From the NCBI GenBank assembly GCA_031397815.1, contig JANNMJ010000002.1, positions 1 to 37,053 of the forward strand: a stretch of DNA of 37,053 nt, written 5' to 3'. The DNA comes from JANNMJ01 sp031397815 (GTDB lineage: Bacteria > Bacteroidota > Bacteroidia > Cytophagales > Hymenobacteraceae). The notes under the pieces were generated by a model. It worked only from the letters and a program-made list of their open reading frames with translations, had not been told where the DNA came from and searched no databases. Shown piece after piece: positions 31,573 through 37,053 of this stretch (within the stretch, counting starts at the first letter, position 1; each line of letters opens with the position of its first letter). The position numbers and the translations under genes are program-made.

Positions 31573-31686
31573 ATGTCGAAGCTTCGCGATTCTTTCCACC
31601 GCTGGAAAGGCTTTTTCCTGACCGACGGCCTGATGTATCTGGTGTTCATCGTGATGTTCATCATCCTGTTCACCTTTTTCCGCTGA
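31573..31686 (+). CDS. 37-residue single-pass membrane protein
   Basis: A small protein reading MSKLRDSFHRWKGFFLTDG, then a 17-residue hydrophobic helix (LMYLVFIVMFIILFTFF) and a final Arg. The basic amphipathic N-terminus followed by one helix predicts an inner-membrane protein with cytoplasmic N-terminus. The ATG at 31573 follows a pyrimidine-rich leader (TTCCCCATTCTCCCTCTACCCA) like those of other genes here. The in-frame upstream start at 31465 lies inside the palindrome and is not credible. It lies 147 bp downstream of the paralogous envelope genes and converges with the YbjN-like gene 14 bp away. Function unknown. Confidence 0.6.
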   Translation: MSKLRDSFHRWKGFFLTDGLMYLVFIVMFIILFTFFR

Positions 31687-31700
31687 AAGCGAAGCGGGCT

Positions 31701-32159
31701 TTACCCCGCGGCCTCAGCTTCCGCGATGGCGGCGAGCGGGGTGCGGTCGGCGTTTAGCACGCGCATCAGGCCGGTGCGGTAACGGTCGGCGGTGGAGATG
31801 TTTTGCTGGAGAAGCTGCGCCGCGACGGCCGCGTTGATCGCGCCGCCGTCGGTGTTCATCGAGGTGCGGAACCGGACTTCGCCGTCGGCGAAATCCATCT
31901 CGAAATTGCCGAGCGTGAGGCCGTAATTGGCACGCGTCAGGTATTCGGCGATGGCGGGGCGCTGAGCTTCCGGCACCCGTAACGGGTACGTAGTGAAGCA
32001 CTTGACGATTTCCAGCTCCGGCACGACGTGAATCATCACGCGGAGCGCGCCATTCGTTCCGTTCAGGCCGAAATGCACCAGCTCGCGCTCGGGGTCGCGC
32101 TGGTAGCGCCATTTCAGCTCTTGCAGATACGTTTCGAAGAGCGCGAGGACGTTGGGCAT
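31701..32159 (-). CDS. YbjN-domain protein
   Basis: A 152-residue cytoplasmic protein resembling the YbjN family, which has a fold like type III secretion chaperones. The run of features is a helix (LALFETYLQEL), beta strands (LRVMIHVVPELEIVKCFTTY), YLTRANYGLTLGNFEMDFAD, VRFRTSMNTDG and a C-terminal helix rich in Ala. YANYGL/GNFE-type motifs are characteristic. There is no signal peptide and no enzymatic residue set. Its start is 7 bp after the stop of the dehydrogenase-like gene, so the two are almost certainly one operon, but the partner of YbjN-like proteins is usually unknown. Confidence 0.75.
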   Translation of the reverse strand: MPNVLALFETYLQELKWRYQRDPERELVHFGLNGTNGALRVMIHVVPELEIVKCFTTYPLRVPEAQRPAIAEYLTRANYGLTLGNFEMDFADGEVRFRTSMNTDGGAINAAVAAQLLQQNISTADRYRTGLMRVLNADRTPLAAIAEAEAAG

Positions 32160-32166
32160 ACGGGGG

Positions 32167-33432
32167 CTACGAGTGCGCGGGCGCCGCGAGCGGGCTAGGG
32201 GTATCGGCCGTCGGCGCGACGTAATCCGTCAGGTACGCGTAACGCTCGGTGAGGGCACCGCCTTTGGCGATGGTGGCGCGCCCGATGCGCTCATCAGGGT
32301 CGATGCCGGTGAGGAGCGGCGAGAAAACGTGGTCGATGAGCTGACGGCCGAACTCGCGCGAGGAGTTGCGCGGCAGCTCGCACGGTAGGTTATCGACGGC
32401 CATCAGGCTGATCGTGTTGCCGCCGGAGTACGGCGGACGCTCGGCGCCGGTAGCGGGGTCGATGTCGTAAACCGGGTCGGCGATGGTCGAGGGGCGCGTG
32501 GTGCAGGGCACCGAGCCGTTGATATCGCACGACACATCCGCGATGGTGTCGATCTTGAACCACGGCTGCGCCATCTCATCGAGCGTGAACAGGCGCGGCG
32601 CTTTTGGGTCCCAGTAAATGCAGTTGATGAGCAGGTCGGCCACTTTCGCGTAGCGCCAGAACGTGCTCACGTACTCGGTCGGGTTCTGGAAGAAATGCGG
32701 CTCGTGCCACGGCCGCGACGGCGTCCGGTGCTCGTGGTACTCGCCGGATTCGAGCGCCGCGTAAACCGGCTCCTCGAACTCGTGATACAGAAAATCATAC
32801 GCCGATACCCGCCGGATTCCGGCTTTGTCGAGCAGCTCGGCGGCGCCGCGCCCCACGCGCCCGGTGCCGGTGACAGCAATCTTAATCGGCGGCAGCGTGC
32901 CGTGGAGCTTGTAGAATTCCTCGATCAGCTCGTCGAGGTCGCGGCACTCGTGGGCGGGCTTGAGGTTGTAGAGGCCGTGTTTCCGGCCGTACGTCAGCAG
33001 GCCGTTGTAAGCGCCCACGATGCCCGCGTAATGCCCGAACGCCACCACGCGCATGCCGTTGGCGTTGGTGAGGGTTTCGTAATCGATGAGGGTGATGTTC
33101 TTCTTCAGAATCTCGCGCAGTAAACCCCGGTTGTACGGCTGTTTCTTGATGGTGTGCGAGAAGAACAGATACGTTTTACCCGGCAGCAGCAGCTCTTTCG
33201 GCACTTCTTTCACCCCGAGCAGGATATCGCAGTCGTCCACCGATTCAACCACCTCAACGCCCAAATCGCGGTATTCCTGGTCGGCGAAGCTGCGGGTGGG
33301 GCTGCTTTGCACCACCACCTGCACGTGCGGCCAAGTGGCCATCACCTCAGCGCATTTCTTGGGCGTGAGCGGAACGCGGAAATCAGGCGGGGTTTTGCCT
33401 TCACGGATGACGCCTACTTTGAGCGATTGCAT
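32167..33432 (-). CDS. Saccharopine dehydrogenase (lysine-forming)/alanine dehydrogenase-like protein
   Basis: A 421-residue NAD(P)-binding protein of the AlaDH/PNT N-terminal and Rossmann type. N-terminal VGVIREGKTPPDFRVPLTPK has the Arg/Lys-containing motif of the AlaDH/saccharopine group, followed by DILLGVKEVP and TYLFFSHTIKKQPYN. The nucleotide-binding loop is VTGTGRVGRGAAELL near residue 205. Then come INCIYWDPKAPRLFT, IADVSCDINGSVPCTT and NLPCELPRNSS, all typical of the Lys1-like family. Most bacteria make lysine by the DAP route, so the substrate here is uncertain. Promoter TACCTTTG lies about 50 bp upstream. It is cotranscribed with the YbjN-like gene. Confidence 0.8.
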   Translation of the reverse strand: MQSLKVGVIREGKTPPDFRVPLTPKKCAEVMATWPHVQVVVQSSPTRSFADQEYRDLGVEVVESVDDCDILLGVKEVPKELLLPGKTYLFFSHTIKKQPYNRGLLREILKKNITLIDYETLTNANGMRVVAFGHYAGIVGAYNGLLTYGRKHGLYNLKPAHECRDLDELIEEFYKLHGTLPPIKIAVTGTGRVGRGAAELLDKAGIRRVSAYDFLYHEFEEPVYAALESGEYHEHRTPSRPWHEPHFFQNPTEYVSTFWRYAKVADLLINCIYWDPKAPRLFTLDEMAQPWFKIDTIADVSCDINGSVPCTTRPSTIADPVYDIDPATGAERPPYSGGNTISLMAVDNLPCELPRNSSREFGRQLIDHVFSPLLTGIDPDERIGRATIAKGGALTERYAYLTDYVAPTADTPSPLAAPAHS

Positions 33433-33483
33433 GCGGGAATACAGCGAAAAACGGTGGTTGACTGGACGGAGAGCTTACGGCGT

Positions 33484-33491
33484 CAAAGGTA
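33484..33491 (-). promoter_or_regulatory. Bacteroidota -7 promoter element for the dehydrogenase-YbjN operon
   Basis: The minus strand reads TACCTTTG, a perfect TAnnTTTG match, 51 bp before the ATG at 33432 and downstream of the T9SS protein stop. No clear -33 element. Confidence 0.5.
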
Positions 33492-33546
33492 CGGCCGGGG
33501 TTCCGGCACGACCCGGCCCGCCGCCGGGTGCCTTGGCGGCACCTCT

Positions 33547-36500
33547 CTAACGCGCAATCTCCACCCAGCCCTTCACGGGGCGCGACGAGTAGCTCAGCCG
33601 CAGGAAATAATAGTATAACCCCGCCGCGAGGCCGTCGCCGTCCCACTGATTCACGTAGCCGTTGACGCCCGAATCGTACACGAGGCGCCCCCAGCGGTTG
33701 TACACGAGGAGCGTGGCAGTGCCGGGGTCGAGGCAACCCAGCTCGAAGGTTTCGTTGATGCCGTCGCGGTTCGGGGTGAAGATGTTGGGGATGAAAAGCT
33801 GGTCGGTTTCGATCCGAATATGCCGTCGCACCCGGCACCCGTGACTATCCAACCCTTCAACCCGAACCGTGTAGAGGCCAGGATGAGAGAAGAAATGCGT
33901 CGTTTCTGCGGATGCAGGGGCTGTTTCGGGCGGTGAGCCGTCGCCAAAATCCCAGCGGACGTTCTGGAGAGTCTTACTCAGCCGCAACGTCGCCTGAATC
34001 CCGCCGGGCAGGCAATGCCGCTCGGCGGTGAGGCGCACCGAATCGGGTTGCAACACGTTGACCGTGATGCGCCACGTGTTCGAGCGGGCACTTCCCGGCA
34101 GCCGACCGGTGGCCGTGTAGGTGGTGGTTTGGGTGGGCTTCGCGAAGGGCGCGGGCGCAGTGGCGCTCGAAACCGTGGAATCAGGCGCCCACCGAAACGT
34201 GCCCGGCGCAGCATTTATGGCGGCGAACTGGACCGAATCGCCCCGGCAAATCGTGTATTCGAGCAAATCGGTGGAATCATTCGCCAAGATTTCGAGCGTG
34301 ACGTACGCCGTATCCGCCGACCCGCAGGCGCCGGGGTCGGTGGTGATGAGCTGCACCGTGAACGTGCCCGGCTGGAGATACGTGTGGTTCGGCTCGAAGG
34401 CGGTGGAGACGGGCGAGCCGTCGCCGAAATTCCACTGCCAGAAGGTGCCGGGGTAAGTCGAGGAGTTGTTGGCGAACTGCACGTTGGCGGGCGCCTCTAA
34501 GCTGGTGGTGCTGGCGATTACGGCGGCGGCCCGCACGACGCGCGGCTCGAAATCGAGCTTGAACGCTACTTCATCATAGGCGCCGCCGTTTACGCGGTTC
34601 TGCCCGCGCCACGCGTTGGTAGAGGTCGGAAAATTGTGCGCATTTGTGCAGACGGCCTGATACACCTGCCCGTGCGGGTCGAACCGACTCGTGCCGCCGT
34701 CGACGTGTTCCTCATAAAAGCTCGTGACCGATTCGCCGCCCAAAAACGTGGCGTACTGCAACCCAGCGGCATCCGGCGCCATCACCAGCAAGTACAAATC
34801 GCCGCCGACGCCAGTGGCGCGCGTGTTGCGCTGCAAGGCGTCCGGCGTAGTGGTGAGGTTGCGGGTATTGCCCCAGCCCGAGACGTAAACCGCCCCGCAG
34901 CCGTCGACGAGGAAGGCGGTTGGGGAGAGGTTGTCGGTGTCGGGGGCGTCGTCTAAAAGAGTGGGGCCGGAGCCGAAGCTCACCGGCCGCCCAATGGTGG
35001 CCGTCCAGCGGTGCTGTTGCAGGTTGGCGCTCAGGCGCTGCACCACCAGCCCGCCCTGCGGCTGCCCCCACGTGCCGGGCGTGGCCGGGTAAAAACCGGT
35101 GCTAGAGGCCAGCACGTACACATCGGACGTGAGCGGGTCGGGCTGCACGAAAAACGCCTGCGTTTTACTGCTGAACGTGCCCGTCGCGGGCCGCAGATAC
35201 GTAGCGGCACGCACGCTATCGCCGTTCGGGGAGAGCTGCGCGAGGAAGCCGTCGCGCTGCTGCGAACCGGTGCCGCCGCCCACGGGCGTTGGTTCCAAGA
35301 CGCCCGGCGTGGTCGAAAAACCGGATGCAATCGTCGTCCCGACCACATACGGCGCCCCTGATTTCGGCAGATACAGCCCATACGCACCCGCCGCCCGTCC
35401 CAGCCCAGCCGCCCAATCGAGGCGAGTGAGGTCAGGCGCGAATCGCATCACCACGGCCGCGCTCGTCATCCCCGCGCTCGGCCGGACGGCACCGGCGCTG
35501 AACGGGAAATTGGCTGATTCGGTGGAAGTAGCGACGAACACGCGGTCGAGGGAATCGACGGCTAAATCGCCCCGAAACGTATCTCCGTAGAAGAAATGCA
35601 GGCCATCGGGGCCGCGTCCGTCATCGCCGGAGCCGCCGATGTAGGTGCTGCCGCGCAGCTGCGCGCCCGTAGAATCGAGCTTCGCGACAAACACATCGCT
35701 CGTGAAAACGCCGCCGTTCGCGGTGCGGTCATAGGCACCGGCAGTAGTCGGGAAATTAGCCGATTCCGTGGAGCCGAACACCAAAAGCTCACCCCGATGA
35801 TTCACGAGCAGCGAGTGCGGATAATCCGCCCCCAGCCCGCCGATATAAGTAGAATACAACAGCCGCCGCCCGTCGGGCGAGTAGCGGCTGACGGCCACGT
35901 CGGGGTTGCTGTAACCGCCGGTGCCGCCGGGCGATGAATGAGTAAGGTCGAAGGCGCCGACGGTGGTCGGGTAACCGGGGTCGAAGCACGGTCCGGCAGC
36001 GTATAAGTGGCCGGAATCGTCATAGGTGGCCGTATGCCCGAACGTGGGCGCCGTGGAGCCGGAATACGTCGACGCCATCAGCACGGGGTCGATGACGAGG
36101 CGGCGGTGCGAATCGTAGCCATCGGGCAGGACGAACGAAACGTCAGTAGTGCGACCGTGGTCCGTCAGCACGAACCGGCACGGCACGGGTTGCGGCTGCC
36201 CGGCGGCATCGGGCTGCCACGCCACGGGCGCCGCTTCCATCAGCTCGCCGAGGGCGGTGCGGAGCCGCAGCCGCCCGGTGCGCGCATCGAGGGTCAGCCC
36301 ACCCGTTTCAGCTCCGCCGAAACCGTGGTAGCGGAGCCGGATTTGAGTCGGGTCGGCGCCGGGTTTTAGGTCGAGGTCGTACTCAAACTGCCCCGCCGAC
36401 GAGGCGTGTGCGAGCAGCGTGATGCCGGGCCACGCATTGGGGTAGCGGGCGGCGGCGGTAGCGCGCACGTTGGTGGCCCAACGCTTGGGGTCAGTTCCGA

Positions 36501-36906
36501 GGAAATAATGATGCGGAACGCCCGTCGGGGTGCCGACTGCTTCGGGCTGGGTGGCGGCGCGGGCGCCCACCAGCTCCACGGCCCACGCGTGCGCCTTCAC
36601 GGGCGGAGCAGCCTTTTGTGCTGCCCTTCGCTGGCCGTGCGCGTGCGCCGCCGCCGCCCAAGCGGGCGCATCGTAGCGCAAAAACGTGAGGCGCCGGTTT
36701 TCGAGGAAAACGGTAAGGCCCGGCCCCAAATCAGCCCGAAGCTTGACGGGCGCGGGCCATTGGCCGTGGTTCGGCCGGAATTCTAATGCGGGAGCCGCGC
36801 CTTCAGCAGACCCCGTAACAGGGGCAGCCGAATGTCCGGCAACCGCCCGCCCGCTCAACAGCAGCAAGGCGACGAACAGATGAAAAAAGGTCAGCAGGCG
36901 ACGCAT
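33547..36906 (-). CDS. Large secreted SBBP/PKD protein with T9SS type B sorting domain
   Basis: A 1119-residue protein predicted to leave the cell by the type IX secretion system. A signal peptide (LLTFFHLFVALLLLSGRAVAG) precedes an N-terminal beta domain (LEFRPNHGQWP, about residue 42) like the one that heads SBBP-repeat proteins. A beta-propeller region has SBBP-like repeats (STYIGGLGAD, STYIGGSGDD, SESANFP recurring). There are two PKD domains around residues 795-865 (WNFGDGSP) and 960-1030 (WDFGDGSPP), with an Ig-like stretch between. The gliding-motility-associated C-terminal domain starts near 1033 (FIPNIFTPNRDGINETFE) and contains YNRWGRLVYDS and ends WVEIAR. It is probably a surface or released adhesin or structural protein. 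Confidence 0.92.
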   Translation of the reverse strand: MRRLLTFFHLFVALLLLSGRAVAGHSAAPVTGSAEGAAPALEFRPNHGQWPAPVKLRADLGPGLTVFLENRRLTFLRYDAPAWAAAAHAHGQRRAAQKAAPPVKAHAWAVELVGARAATQPEAVGTPTGVPHHYFLGTDPKRWATNVRATAAARYPNAWPGITLLAHASSAGQFEYDLDLKPGADPTQIRLRYHGFGGAETGGLTLDARTGRLRLRTALGELMEAAPVAWQPDAAGQPQPVPCRFVLTDHGRTTDVSFVLPDGYDSHRRLVIDPVLMASTYSGSTAPTFGHTATYDDSGHLYAAGPCFDPGYPTTVGAFDLTHSSPGGTGGYSNPDVAVSRYSPDGRRLLYSTYIGGLGADYPHSLLVNHRGELLVFGSTESANFPTTAGAYDRTANGGVFTSDVFVAKLDSTGAQLRGSTYIGGSGDDGRGPDGLHFFYGDTFRGDLAVDSLDRVFVATSTESANFPFSAGAVRPSAGMTSAAVVMRFAPDLTRLDWAAGLGRAAGAYGLYLPKSGAPYVVGTTIASGFSTTPGVLEPTPVGGGTGSQQRDGFLAQLSPNGDSVRAATYLRPATGTFSSKTQAFFVQPDPLTSDVYVLASSTGFYPATPGTWGQPQGGLVVQRLSANLQQHRWTATIGRPVSFGSGPTLLDDAPDTDNLSPTAFLVDGCGAVYVSGWGNTRNLTTTPDALQRNTRATGVGGDLYLLVMAPDAAGLQYATFLGGESVTSFYEEHVDGGTSRFDPHGQVYQAVCTNAHNFPTSTNAWRGQNRVNGGAYDEVAFKLDFEPRVVRAAAVIASTTSLEAPANVQFANNSSTYPGTFWQWNFGDGSPVSTAFEPNHTYLQPGTFTVQLITTDPGACGSADTAYVTLEILANDSTDLLEYTICRGDSVQFAAINAAPGTFRWAPDSTVSSATAPAPFAKPTQTTTYTATGRLPGSARSNTWRITVNVLQPDSVRLTAERHCLPGGIQATLRLSKTLQNVRWDFGDGSPPETAPASAETTHFFSHPGLYTVRVEGLDSHGCRVRRHIRIETDQLFIPNIFTPNRDGINETFELGCLDPGTATLLVYNRWGRLVYDSGVNGYVNQWDGDGLAAGLYYYFLRLSYSSRPVKGWVEIAR

Positions 36907-36911
36907 ATACC

Positions 36912-36919
36912 GAAAGTTA
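36912..36919 (-). promoter_or_regulatory. Near-consensus -7 element close to the T9SS protein start
   Basis: The minus strand reads TAACTTTC, one base from TAnnTTTG, with only five bases (GGTAT) before the ATG at 36906. The spacing resembles that of kynU, so this mRNA could also be nearly leaderless. Confidence 0.25.
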
Positions 36920-37010
36920 CGCCCGCAAGACGGGTAAACCGCCCCTTGAAGTTGCCGACGAGGGGGTTTACTGTGGATGTGAAGTGGCCCGTGCGTGGGC
37001 CTGCCGCGTG

Positions 37011-37050
37011 AGGCCCGGGGTAGATTTCTGCGAAATCAACCCCGGGCTTT
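37011..37050. repeat. GC-rich hairpin at the right edge (REP- or terminator-like)
   Basis: GCCCGGGGT and GATTTC pair with GAAATC and ACCCCGGGC across a TGC loop, with one A/A mismatch; the stem extends by GT and AT pairs at its base. A plus-strand T-run (CTTT) follows. It may end a transcript entering from the right or be a REP-like repeat; the neighbour lies outside the window. Confidence 0.55.
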
Positions 37051-37053
37051 GGA

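Overview
The window reads as chromosomal DNA of a GC-rich member of the Bacteroidota, most likely Hymenobacter or a close relative (inference). The support is a type IX secretion (T9SS) type B sorting domain on the 1119-residue protein at 33547-36906, TAnnTTTG -7 promoter elements upstream of several genes, no Shine-Dalgarno sequences, SBBP/PKD and SPASM families typical of the phylum, and a high G+C content throughout.

Layout. (1) 88-9253 holds a kynurenine-pathway segment: kynureninase (640-1932), ACMSD (4948-5964), 3-hydroxyanthranilate dioxygenase (7575-8099) and an SDR oxidoreductase (8456-9253). Interleaved with these on the minus strand are a PIG-V-like and a PMT_2-like membrane glycosyltransferase and a small lipoprotein. 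The tryptophan dioxygenase, kynurenine monooxygenase and aminomuconate semialdehyde dehydrogenase steps are not in the window. (2) 9281-9570 is a 14-copy 21/20-nt tandem array. (3) 9628-18192 is a surface-glycan cluster: a GT2 polyprenyl-phosphate sugar synthase, three GT-C type membrane proteins, a lipoprotein and an acyltransferase-3. A beta-sandwich-like C-terminal module recurs as two stand-alone lipoproteins and at the end of one, perhaps two, of the GT-C proteins. (4) 18256-22237 carries hflX, a SirB-like/cytochrome c fusion, a GT4 glycosyltransferase and rfbC. (5) 22530-29357 is a minus-strand run: lptB, a GH3-family protein, radA, a TlpA-like protein lacking its CxxC, and a radical SAM/SPASM protein. 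(6) 29562-31686 is a plus-strand operon of envelope proteins, two sharing a domain, followed by a 37-residue membrane protein. (7) 31701-36906 holds a YbjN-like protein, a saccharopine/alanine dehydrogenase-like protein and the T9SS cargo protein.

How the parts fit. The kynurenine enzymes would turn 3-hydroxykynurenine and kynurenine into 3-hydroxyanthranilate and anthranilate, open the ring, and decarboxylate the product away from quinolinate and NAD. The GT2 enzyme plausibly charges a polyprenyl phosphate carrier that the GT-C enzymes use on the periplasmic side. The accessory lipoproteins may bind or present glycan (inference).

The intergenic DNA is unusually rich in palindromes: a symmetric four-copy GGGAAC/GTTCCC array (2051-2130), a four-hairpin element with 13-bp terminal inverted repeats (22246-22437), a 109-nt near-perfect hairpin (31434-31542) and a GC-rich hairpin at the right edge (37011-37050). 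No tRNA, rRNA, CRISPR array, transposase or prophage gene was recognised.
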